From Planctomycetota bacterium (GTDB lineage: Bacteria > Planctomycetota > UBA1135 > GCA-002748355), in NCBI GenBank assembly GCA_020638795.1, contig JACKHW010000003.1, positions 495,649 to 559,648 on the forward strand: a stretch of 64,000 nucleotides of DNA, read 5' to 3'. Both the position numbers and the translations under genes were made by a program. Each line of letters begins with the position of its first letter. The first letter of the stretch is position 1. The notes below the pieces were generated by a model. The model was not told the origin of the DNA and searched no databases. It saw only the letters and a program-made list of their open reading frames with translations. Of this stretch, positions 27,086 to 35,134 are shown piece by piece.

Positions 27086-27714
27086 TCTGGGCTCTGCTTC
27101 TCGCTGGACTCGCGTCGATGTCGATCGATCGCGTCGTTCCCCGACGCCAGGAGACTCCTGCACAGGCGGAGTCGGCGATCTGGCAATCCCCATCCGGCCT
27201 GCGCATCCGCTTCCCCGAGCCGTGGCGTGTCCTCGACAAGGAGAGCCTCGCGAGGCCCATGCGGCGAGCGAGGATCGAACAACTCAAAACCGCCCTCGGC
27301 GGCAGCCCGCGACGCGTCGAAACCGCTGGGCTACCGCTCACGACGTGGTCGCGCATCGTCGACGAGAGTGACGCGGTCCTCGTAACCGGAGCGAGCATTG
27401 GTGATGCGACGTTCGTGCGTGTTTTCGATCGCGACGAGACGTTCTCGCCCCGCGACGTCGCCGAACGTCCCGCGAGTCGCGCGTTGAGACTTCGCGTCGG
27501 AGATCGCTATCTGACCGTCGCGATGCACGGAGCCCTCGCGACGGGAGGAGACGTCGATCGTCTGCTCGACCACATCGCGGACGCCGTCGAGTCGACGACG
27601 GAGAGACCGGTTCTTCCCGCACCGGCTCGAGGCTCGAGGCGCGCGATCTGGATCGCGCTCTTGCCGTTCGCAATCCTCGCGGGCTGGTTCCTCTACACCA
27701 AGAAGTACTCATGA
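27082..27714 (+). CDS. Small membrane-anchored protein of unknown function (210 aa)
   Basis: I do not recognise the family. The N-terminus looks like a signal segment ('MIWALLLAGLASMSIDRVV'). A soluble domain of about 150 residues follows, with 'SGLRIRFPEPWRVLDKESL' and 'RALRLRVGDRYLTVAMHG'. One C-terminal transmembrane helix ('AIWIALLPFAILAGWFLY') is followed by a lysine-rich tail, consistent with an outside-facing domain held by the C-terminal helix. The ATG overlaps the metG stop and the gene overlaps the next start, each by ATGA. Confidence 0.75.
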   Translation: MIWALLLAGLASMSIDRVVPRRQETPAQAESAIWQSPSGLRIRFPEPWRVLDKESLARPMRRARIEQLKTALGGSPRRVETAGLPLTTWSRIVDESDAVLVTGASIGDATFVRVFDRDETFSPRDVAERPASRALRLRVGDRYLTVAMHGALATGGDVDRLLDHIADAVESTTERPVLPAPARGSRRAIWIALLPFAILAGWFLYTKKYS

Positions 27715-28154
27715 ACGTCCCGACGCACATGCCACGCGGCGCGCTGATCGGCACCGCGATCGGCCTGAATGCTTGGCTCGTCGCACTCGGCATCTCGCTG
27801 CTCACGATCGACGGCGAGGCGCCCAGTTGGTCCGGGTACTGGACACTCGTCGCGCTCAATATCCCGCTGACAGTGCTCGTCCTCACGTTCACAGCGATGG
27901 CCAGACGGGCTCTGTCCCAGAAGGCGTTCTTGTGTGCGCTGTTCGGCATCTTGGGCTTCGCGATCGGCGTGCTGCTTCTCGCTTTCGAGTCGACCGTGGG
28001 TCCGAGTCTCGCGCGAGACGAGGGGTTCGCCGAGGTCATGGCCGGCCTTGGCGCGGTGACGCAGGTGCCACGCTTCGTCGCGCCCACGATCTTGGCCATC
28101 TCGAGCGTGCCGCTCTACTTCGCGCTGCGAGCGACGTTGCGAACACGATCTTGA
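27711..28154 (+). CDS. Small integral membrane protein (147 aa)
   Basis: Four hydrophobic segments are visible ('LIGTAIGLNAWLVALGISLL', 'YWTLVALNIPLTVLVLTF', 'FLCALFGILGFAIGVLLL', and one near the C-terminus around 'FVAPTILAISSVPLYFAL'). I recognise no family motif. The gene overlaps its upstream neighbour (ATGA) and its stop overlaps the hrpB start (TTGA). The fixed packing suggests that it works with the 27082 protein, but no role can be named. Confidence 0.72.
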   Translation: MNVPTHMPRGALIGTAIGLNAWLVALGISLLTIDGEAPSWSGYWTLVALNIPLTVLVLTFTAMARRALSQKAFLCALFGILGFAIGVLLLAFESTVGPSLARDEGFAEVMAGLGAVTQVPRFVAPTILAISSVPLYFALRATLRTRS

Positions 28155-30616
28155 GAGCGCGACTCCCGATCGATTCGTCAGTGCCGGAGATCGTCGCCGC
28201 GCTCCGCGCGACCGGCGCAGTCGTCGTGACGGCGACACCGGGATCCGGGAAGACGACCCGCGTGCCGCTCGCGATTCTCGAAGATCTCGAGTCCACTGAC
28301 GAGGCTGGCGCCGTTTGGGTGCTCGAACCGCGCCGGATCGCGGCACGAGCAGCGGCACGCCGTGTAGCGGCAGAACGGCCCTGTCGCGTCGGTGATGACG
28401 TCGGCTACATCGTGCGTCACGATCGCGCATCTTCGAAGCAAACGCGCCTCGTGTTCGTGACCGAAGGCGTTCTCGTCGCCGCCATCACTCGCGATCCCGA
28501 ACTCCCGGGGATCTCCACGGTCGTGCTCGACGAGTTGCACGAGCGGCATGTCGAGACGGATCTGGCACTCGCGATGCTGCGCGACGTGCGAACGACGCTG
28601 CGGCCCGACCTACGCCTCGTCGCGATGTCCGCGACCCTCGACGCCGAGAAGGTCGCTGAATACTTGAGTGCCAGTCATATCGAAGTACCGGGTGCGCTCC
28701 ACGAGATCACGACGGTTTGGGACGAAGGTCACGACGATCGCACGCTCGAACTTCGAATCGCAGCGGCCTGTCGCGAGGCCATCGAGTGGTTCGATGCACA
28801 GGGTGAAGACAACGCGGGCGTACTCGTCTTCGTACCCGGCGTTCGTGAGATCGAAGCGGCGATCCGGACCATCGAAGCGGATCCATCGCTCAGGAGCACC
28901 GTCGCGTTGCCGCTGCACGGCCGACTCGATGCAGCCACGCAAGACGATGCGATTCGTGAATCGCACGCACGCAAGATCGTCGTGAGTACGAACCTCGCCG
29001 AGTCTTCGATCACGGTCGACGGGATCCGCGCGGTCGTCGACAGCGGACTCGCGCGTGTGCTCCGGCGCGATCCGCGTACCGGTTTCGATCGACTTCGTCT
29101 CGAGACCATATCGATCGCGGCAGCCGATCAACGACGAGGACGTGCGGGCCGACTCGGGCCTGGCCTCTGCCGACGCCTTTGGGTTCGAGGCGAAGAGCGC
29201 CTTCGCAAACGCTTCGACGATCCCGAACTCGGACGCGTCGATGTCACGCGTGCATGGCTCGACGTGCGAACGTTCGCCGGCCGGGATGCGGATTCGTTCT
29301 CGTGGTTCGAAGCCCCGCCGCGCGACGAACTCACGAGTGCGGACACGCTGCTCCAAAGGCTCGGCGCGATCGACGTGAGTGGCCGTATCACGAAACGCGG
29401 GCGCGCGATGCAGGCACTTCCACTCTCGCCCCGACTCGCCCGGCTCATCCTCGAGGCGCGAACTCGTGGCTGCGTGCTCGAAGCCGCGGCCATCGCCGCG
29501 ATCCTGCAAGCAGGCACGACCAAACGTGACGACTTGCTCGCCGCCGCGCACGATGTCGTCGCTGGCAGGATTCGTGGCAAGGACGCCGGAGCGATCCGAC
29601 GCACGACCGCGCAGCTCGCTCGAAACGCGGTAGCCGGGACGGCCGACGACGGCGCATGGATCTCATGCCTGCTCGCGGCATTCCCGGACCACGTCGCGAA
29701 GCGATCCTCGCCAAGTGCCGAAGAAGCGTGGCTCGCGAACGGCACGCGCCTCGATCTGCGTAGCGTGCTTCGAGGCGAAGCCAACCAGCTCGGAGATCGC
29801 ACCCTCTTTCTCGCACTCGACCTGCACGGCCTCGAGTCGAAGTCGCCCCGTCCCGCGTACGTGCTCGCGATCGACGAGTCGATGCTGCCAGCCGAACTCG
29901 TCGAGGACACGAAGACCATCCTCGTCGACCCCGCGACTGCGCGCGTGCGGCGCGTACGCAAGCGAACATATGGGACGCTCACTCTCGAGGAGACGACGCT
30001 CGGGGACGCGTCGCTCGAAGAAGCTCGTCCGCTCTGGATCGCGCTTCTCGAGAAGGATGCTGGGCGTTGGCTGAACAAACAAACCGGCTTGGCCGACATC
30101 CGAGCACGGATCGCATGGCTCTCGAGCCGCGGTCAGGAGGACCTGCCGGATCTGTCGGACGTGGCACTCGCGCCTTGGATCGTGGACTTCGTCGACGTGC
30201 GATCGGGATTGGCTGGCCTCGCATCGCTCGACCTCGGCGTGCAACTCCTCGCAAGCAAGCCCGACCTGAGACATCGTCTCGCGCGCGACGCGCCGCCCGA
30301 CGTGCAGCTGCCGGTCGGACGCCGGGCTGCGATCGACTACTCCCGCGAAGTCGGTCCGACGGTCACAGCCAGAGTGCAGGAGCTCTTCGGTTGCAAGGCA
30401 CTACCTGCACTTTGTGGCGGCTCGGTGCCGCTCGTGATCGAGATCCTCGGGCCGAATCATCGCCCCGTGCAGTTGACGCAAGATCTCGACGGCTTTTGGA
30501 CACGCACGTACCCGTCGGTGCGGGCGGATCTTCGTCGTCGCTATCCGAAACACGCATGGCCCGAGGACCCACGTAGTGCGACGCCCGAACAGCGGCCTCG
30601 ACGCCGGAACCCCTGA
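28151..30616 (+). CDS. hrpB: ATP-dependent helicase HrpB (821 aa)
   Basis: This is a DEAH/DExH-box RNA helicase. Walker A is 'TATPGSGKTTRVPLAIL', the Walker B/DExH box reads 'VVLDELHERHVETDLALAML', and motif III is 'MSATLD'. Motifs V and VI are 'KIVVSTNLAESSITVDGI' and 'QRRGRAGRLGPGLC'. The HrpB-specific C-terminal domain ends with 'RADLRRRYPKHAWPEDP'. A start at TTG 28151 is chosen: it overlaps the previous stop (TTGA) and yields 'RARLPIDSSVPEIVAAL', the usual HrpB beginning. A longer ATG frame would run antiparallel to the real upstream gene content. Its cellular role in most bacteria is unclear. Confidence 0.92.
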   Translation: MRARLPIDSSVPEIVAALRATGAVVVTATPGSGKTTRVPLAILEDLESTDEAGAVWVLEPRRIAARAAARRVAAERPCRVGDDVGYIVRHDRASSKQTRLVFVTEGVLVAAITRDPELPGISTVVLDELHERHVETDLALAMLRDVRTTLRPDLRLVAMSATLDAEKVAEYLSASHIEVPGALHEITTVWDEGHDDRTLELRIAAACREAIEWFDAQGEDNAGVLVFVPGVREIEAAIRTIEADPSLRSTVALPLHGRLDAATQDDAIRESHARKIVVSTNLAESSITVDGIRAVVDSGLARVLRRDPRTGFDRLRLETISIAAADQRRGRAGRLGPGLCRRLWVRGEERLRKRFDDPELGRVDVTRAWLDVRTFAGRDADSFSWFEAPPRDELTSADTLLQRLGAIDVSGRITKRGRAMQALPLSPRLARLILEARTRGCVLEAAAIAAILQAGTTKRDDLLAAAHDVVAGRIRGKDAGAIRRTTAQLARNAVAGTADDGAWISCLLAAFPDHVAKRSSPSAEEAWLANGTRLDLRSVLRGEANQLGDRTLFLALDLHGLESKSPRPAYVLAIDESMLPAELVEDTKTILVDPATARVRRVRKRTYGTLTLEETTLGDASLEEARPLWIALLEKDAGRWLNKQTGLADIRARIAWLSSRGQEDLPDLSDVALAPWIVDFVDVRSGLAGLASLDLGVQLLASKPDLRHRLARDAPPDVQLPVGRRAAIDYSREVGPTVTARVQELFGCKALPALCGGSVPLVIEILGPNHRPVQLTQDLDGFWTRTYPSVRADLRRRYPKHAWPEDPRSATPEQRPRRRNP

Positions 30617-30643
30617 CTCCAACGGAGTGTGACCGTCGGGTTC
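30607..30643. terminator. Possible terminator hairpin between hrpB and the collagen-like gene
   Basis: GAACCC at 30607-30612 can pair with GGGTTC at 30638-30643. Inside lies a second small stem, ACTCC at 30616-30620 with GGAGT at 30624-30628. It sits just after the hrpB stop in a convergent gap. There is no T-run, so the call is tentative. Confidence 0.3.
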
Positions 30644-30744
30644 GCGGTATCTTCGAAGCGTGGACGAAGCGGACTTTCGAACCTGATCTGCTGACGCCCT
30701 CTGGCCGAATGCCCCAGCGAGCCGTGGACTCGCGTCGAGACGGG

Positions 30745-32496
30745 TCAGCGAGGCTCGTGCATCGTCACGGGCGCGTTCAGTCGCCATCCGAAACGATCCG
30801 CCGTCGCTTCGTTCGGCGTGTAATCAGCGTTGAGGATGCCGTTGCGGACGAGCAAGTCGCGGAATGCCTTCGGATACTCCGCTCCGAACGGCACGCCGCG
30901 CAGCGTCGGGCGGAACGCTTCGTTGGGGACGACGACCGGATCGTCCTGGTAGCCCTCGCGAACACCTTGCACGACGAAGAAGAACTCACAGTCGGACTCC
31001 CCCCGAACTTCGATGCGGTCCCTGCTCGCGCTCCAAACGACGACGCGTGCAAACGTGCGAATCGGAGTGATCTGGACGGTCACGCCATCCGCCGCCGTGA
31101 CCATGCGCCACTCGTCCGGGATGTCGATCAGTCCGCGACCGTCGACGATCCTTGCACGTCCACGGAAGTAGGTGCCCGCTTCGTTCCCTTCGAGACAGGT
31201 GAAGCGCAGCGCCTTGGTCGGGTCCTGCGGATGCGGGTGGACGAAGTTCTTGGTTCCCGAAGCCGCGAAGCGTCCGGTGCTGAAGACACCGTATGCGGAT
31301 GCGTTCGACGCCTTTCCTTCGACGCCGCGCAAGTCGCCGACACCGTAGACGCCGCGAATGGTTCCCGTGCCGTAGACTCCCGACTGCCCGTCTCCCTGAA
31401 CGCCCGCAGTCGTTCCCTGCCCATCGATCCCGATGGCACCACCGTGCCCGCGCACGCCGACCGTCGCACCCTCACCGCGAACTCCGATGGTCGCACTCTT
31501 GGCCCAGACGCCGTAGTCGCCCGCCGCCTCGGCGTAGACTCCGTAGTTCGTGTCGGACTTCGCGTAGACCGCGTAGCCATTCTTGGCTGTCGCGTGTACC
31601 GCGTACCGACCGTTGGTCGTTGCAGCGACGGCGTAGTCACCGAGGGCTTCGGCATACACCGCGTAGTCGTTCCCCACTTTCGCGTGTACCGCGTAGTCGA
31701 CAGACGCCTCCGCTTGGACTGCGCGACTGCTGCCGCTGTTTGCTGTCAACGTCGTTCCGGCACTTCCAACACGCAGATAGCCGGTACTCGCGAGTCCGGT
31801 GCCGAAGCTCAGCGTGCCTCGCGAGTAGCTCACGTTGTCGTTGCGATCCAAGACGAACGGCGTCGCGCCAGCAGGGCCGACCGGTCCTTGGGGCCCCGTC
31901 GCTCCCGTCGGTCCGACATCGCCCTGTGGTCCTCGAACTCCTTGCGGGCCAGCGGGTCCGACCGGTCCCTGCGGACCCGGCGGCCCTTGGACACCGGCAG
32001 GTCCCTGAGGACCGGCGGGCCCTTCAGGACCGCGCAGTCCGGTCGGGTCACCGACCCATTTCCCCGCGGAGTCGATCACGGTGCGCGTGCCGATCGAAAC
32101 ACTCGAAGGTCGGATCGGACCACGGACGTCCGCCGCGACCCGTGCATAGGCATTCGCAGAAACACTGAGACGCGGCGTCATTTCTGGATCGCTCGCGGCC
32201 GTCACGCCGAGCCAGAGCGCTCCACCGTCGAACGTCGTCGACGGAAAGGGCGTGATCGATCCGAGGTCGATCTTGAACACGCCGACATGCACGTCGACCT
32301 GGGGATGCGATTCGCTCCAAATCGCCGTGCCGCCCGTCGCCACGCTGTAGAGCGCGAAGCGCATTGCGATGGGCCCCGTGAACGCGCCATTCGTCTGGTG
32401 CTCGATCCGTCCTTGGAACGGCAGCGCACCCGGCACCTGTGCGATCGCCGGCACCGATAGGAAGAGGGCGCAGGAAAACAATGTCAGTCTTTGCAT
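30745..32496 (-). CDS. Exported collagen-like repeat surface protein, copy 2 (583 aa)
   Basis: A signal peptide (residues 1-19, ending 'SVPAIAQ') is followed by an N-terminal domain found in many bacterial surface proteins ('LPFQGRIEHQTNG', 'GVFKIDLGSITPFP', 'LWLGVTAASDPEMTPRLSV'). Gly-Pro-x collagen-like triplets run from 155 to 210. Residues about 258-395 are short repeats with a period of ten residues ('DYAVYAEALG' type) and then nine ('VGVRGHGGA' type), probably a beta-solenoid. A C-terminal domain (about 410-570: 'CLEGNEAGTYFRG', 'GVTVQITPIRTFARVVVW') closes the protein. It is a paralogue of the 35131-36837 protein. It is the last gene of the ECF-led cassette, 25 bp after the second ELWxSDGT gene, with a GAGGA ribosome site. 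Confidence 0.85.
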   Translation of the reverse strand: MQRLTLFSCALFLSVPAIAQVPGALPFQGRIEHQTNGAFTGPIAMRFALYSVATGGTAIWSESHPQVDVHVGVFKIDLGSITPFPSTTFDGGALWLGVTAASDPEMTPRLSVSANAYARVAADVRGPIRPSSVSIGTRTVIDSAGKWVGDPTGLRGPEGPAGPQGPAGVQGPPGPQGPVGPAGPQGVRGPQGDVGPTGATGPQGPVGPAGATPFVLDRNDNVSYSRGTLSFGTGLASTGYLRVGSAGTTLTANSGSSRAVQAEASVDYAVHAKVGNDYAVYAEALGDYAVAATTNGRYAVHATAKNGYAVYAKSDTNYGVYAEAAGDYGVWAKSATIGVRGEGATVGVRGHGGAIGIDGQGTTAGVQGDGQSGVYGTGTIRGVYGVGDLRGVEGKASNASAYGVFSTGRFAASGTKNFVHPHPQDPTKALRFTCLEGNEAGTYFRGRARIVDGRGLIDIPDEWRMVTAADGVTVQITPIRTFARVVVWSASRDRIEVRGESDCEFFFVVQGVREGYQDDPVVVPNEAFRPTLRGVPFGAEYPKAFRDLLVRNGILNADYTPNEATADRFGWRLNAPVTMHEPR

Positions 32497-32521
32497 GGTC
32501 CGTCCTCAGGAACCGAGACGC

Positions 32522-34291
32522 TCAATAGCCGAGACGAAGGTCGGCGACGTTCATCAAGTCGAAGCCGAAGAAGGGATCGGAGCTCGGCACGACCGTCGCG
32601 CCGACACGCACGACGATCCCGAGCAATCCAGGGTCGTTGGGAATGGCCAGGCGCGTGCTGAAGCGCGTGCGCGCCGCGATGGCCGCGATCAACTGCATCG
32701 TGAACGGGTCGAGCTGCAGCTCGCACAGGCCGACGTTGATCGGAAACAGGGGCTTGGCACTCAAGAAGACGACGGCGAACCCTTGCGTCAACGTCAGAAG
32801 CCCGAAGCCATCGATCTGGCAGTTCGCGCCGATCCGCGGCGCCGTCGTGATCAGGGTCGGCGCGCGTAGCTCACCGCCACAACCTTGCCCCAGCGTCCTG
32901 CTGATCCCTCCTGCGTCGACGACCCATGGCTCGACACCGTGCACGCCGTCGTCCGCGCGAAAGATCACGTGGCGAAACGCGACATCGAAGGCGTATCCAC
33001 CCGGCGGTCGCGAGCCCTCGAATCCCTGACGTAGATCCGCAAGTCGCCTCGGGTTGACCATGTCGAGACTCTCGACCGTCCAGATCTCGGTGCCGTAGAG
33101 AGGGTCGTCGACGGCGCAATACAGATCGTTGCTGCTGAAGAAGAGATCACGCGGATTCGATCCACGCGCACCGGGCACGAGATCCACGAGAGTCGGCTGG
33201 AGCGCCGTCGTCCACCAGAGTTCACGACCATGCGTGCCGTCCTCGGCGGAGAACGCAACACGATCCGAATGCAACGGGGTGAACTCGCGCGGATCCGATC
33301 CCTCGGGCCCGGGCCGGAGATCGGCGATCATGTTCGTGCCATTGACGAAGCCCGTCGAAAACCATGGCTCGCGGCCGTGTGTCTGGTCGTTGCCCACGAA
33401 GAACAGGTAGACTGGCGTGGCGGTCAGCAGTCCGTCCGGAATCCCGTCGGCGGGCCCGGGAGCGATGTCGGCGACCCGCTGCGTATTCGAACCTGTGCCA
33501 TCGCTGCGCCAGAGTTCGCGACCACTCACGCCATCGTCAGCCGTGAAATAGAGCACGTTCTTGTGGGCGACGAGAGACTTCGGATACGAACCGAGCGCTC
33601 CGGTCCGGATGTCGAGCACACGGCGCGGCACGGGGTTCGGATTGGTCGGGTCGCGCCACGGCAAGACCCAGAGCTCTTGCCCGGTCGTGCCGTCGTCTGC
33701 GCTGAAGAACAGGAAGTTGCCACAACGCACGAAGCCTGTCGGATTCGATCCTGCAGGCCCCGGATGGATATCGGCGATGCGCACGCCACGTCGACAAAGC
33801 TCATAGCCGTGCTCTTCGTCGTACGCTGCGTGATAGAGTTCGCCCGCGCAAACCGTCAGATCGCGCGGTAGGGAGCTGCCAGTACCGGCGTTCATGTCCG
33901 TCACGATGCCCGTACCGGTCGGGGTACCGTCGGACTGCCAGAGCTCCCAACCCTCCGACGCGGTGTAATTGACGAACCACGCTTTCCAATCATCCGTGAA
34001 GATCATCTGCGGGATGTGCAGCGGATGCAGATCCGTGACCTTGGTCGTATTGCCGGTCGTTCCGTCGGTCGTGTAGAGCGCCGGCATCGTCGCGCCCGTC
34101 GGATATGCCGTGAACCAAGTGTCGCCACGCGGACTCTCGTAGAAGCGCGATGGAAAGCTGTCTTTGGAGATCCCGGTATTGAGATCGACGAGCAACTGCG
34201 GCGTCTGCGCTCTCGACGAAGACACGAATGCGGCGAGAGCGACGGAAGCAAGAGCCACGACGCGGAATCGCGGGTTGGGAACGAAGGCCAT
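32522..34291 (-). CDS. Exported ELWxSDGT-repeat protein, copy 2 (589 aa)
   Basis: The signal peptide ends at 'AAFVSSSRAQ'. The body is made of repeats with the ELWxxDGT signature ('WELWQSDGTPTGT', 'GRELWRSDGTGSNTQ', 'DGTTGQELWV', 'DGVHGVEPWV'), probably a beta-propeller-like fold, alternating with 'PGPAGSNPTGFV' type linkers. The last 120 residues or so ('GQGCGGELRAPTLI' to 'FDLMNVADLRLGY', with 'LAIPNDPGLLGIVVR') are the shared C-terminal module. The family is extracellular; its function is unknown. The start is 12 bp after the TIG gene, and the ribosome site TGAGGAAG overlaps that gene's stop codon. Confidence 0.85.
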   Translation of the reverse strand: MAFVPNPRFRVVALASVALAAFVSSSRAQTPQLLVDLNTGISKDSFPSRFYESPRGDTWFTAYPTGATMPALYTTDGTTGNTTKVTDLHPLHIPQMIFTDDWKAWFVNYTASEGWELWQSDGTPTGTGIVTDMNAGTGSSLPRDLTVCAGELYHAAYDEEHGYELCRRGVRIADIHPGPAGSNPTGFVRCGNFLFFSADDGTTGQELWVLPWRDPTNPNPVPRRVLDIRTGALGSYPKSLVAHKNVLYFTADDGVSGRELWRSDGTGSNTQRVADIAPGPADGIPDGLLTATPVYLFFVGNDQTHGREPWFSTGFVNGTNMIADLRPGPEGSDPREFTPLHSDRVAFSAEDGTHGRELWWTTALQPTLVDLVPGARGSNPRDLFFSSNDLYCAVDDPLYGTEIWTVESLDMVNPRRLADLRQGFEGSRPPGGYAFDVAFRHVIFRADDGVHGVEPWVVDAGGISRTLGQGCGGELRAPTLITTAPRIGANCQIDGFGLLTLTQGFAVVFLSAKPLFPINVGLCELQLDPFTMQLIAAIAARTRFSTRLAIPNDPGLLGIVVRVGATVVPSSDPFFGFDLMNVADLRLGY

Positions 34292-34303
34292 CGTACGTCT
34301 TCC

Positions 34304-35134
34304 TCAGATCTCGAGAACGTTCGTGAAGGAGCCGGGCGCGTACCCACTCGCATTTGTCAGCACGAGTGCCTGGAAGTAGAGCGGCGGCAGACCGAACGCC
34401 GCGGGGAAGCGCACGGCGTTGCGCCCCGTGTGATCTGGCGTCGTCGTCGTCACGACGATGAGCGACGCGAGATCGAGCTCGAGCGCATGGTGGATCGGAG
34501 CGAGCGTCAGCCGAGTACTCGCACGCCGAAGCGCAACAAACCAGATCGCGAGGTCGCCCTGCGTGCCGCGGTATTCGAGGTCGAGCGGCGCGCCGCGCAC
34601 TCCGCTTCGCGCACCATCGAGCATCGGCAGCACACCGACACCACGCGCGAGCGTCGTCGTCGTGCCTGCAGCGGTCATCTCGACTGCAGCCCAGCCTGGC
34701 TGCGCTTGTTTCGGGACCGTGATCTCGACAGCGTCCCGAGTACGTGGGCCGACGGTCGCCGCGAGTCCACCTACCTTGACGCTCGCCGTCGAGCCCAAGT
34801 GCAGTTCGGTACCTCGGAGCGAGACCTTGGTGTTGCCGAAGAGCGGTGCGTATCGCGGCTCCACCGCCATGAGCCACGGCCTTCCACTCGCGCTCGCGTC
34901 GAGCGTCGCCACGAACCCACCGCGGAGGACGAACGTGCTCGAAGTCGTCCGTGCTGCGACGACACCGGCACCCAAGCTTCCATGGAGTCGATACGTCGTC
35001 GACGACGTCGCTCCTCCCGCCGACTGTTCGGAAGACGTCAACACGTGGTTCGTGCTGGCGGCCTGGCCCGTCGCGCTCGCACAGGCGAAGCAAAGCATCG
35101 CGAGCGCGAGCGCCGCTCGATCGTGGTGATTCAT
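34304..35134 (-). CDS. Exported IPT/TIG-like domain protein (276 aa)
   Basis: The signal peptide ends around 'CFACASATGQA'. The middle reads like an IPT/TIG immunoglobulin-type domain ('VEPRYAPLFGNTKVSLRGTE', 'VKVGGLAATVGPRTRDAVEI'). The end ('FGLPPLYFQALVLTNASGY' and 'FTNVLEI') resembles the shared C-terminal module in reduced form. The start ATG overlaps the stop of the collagen-like gene (ATGA at 35131-35134). Position between the two ELWxSDGT/collagen-like pairs suggests a structural or attachment role in the same surface assembly, which is inference. Confidence 0.78.
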   Translation of the reverse strand: MNHHDRAALALAMLCFACASATGQAASTNHVLTSSEQSAGGATSSTTYRLHGSLGAGVVAARTTSSTFVLRGGFVATLDASASGRPWLMAVEPRYAPLFGNTKVSLRGTELHLGSTASVKVGGLAATVGPRTRDAVEITVPKQAQPGWAAVEMTAAGTTTTLARGVGVLPMLDGARSGVRGAPLDLEYRGTQGDLAIWFVALRRASTRLTLAPIHHALELDLASLIVVTTTTPDHTGRNAVRFPAAFGLPPLYFQALVLTNASGYAPGSFTNVLEI

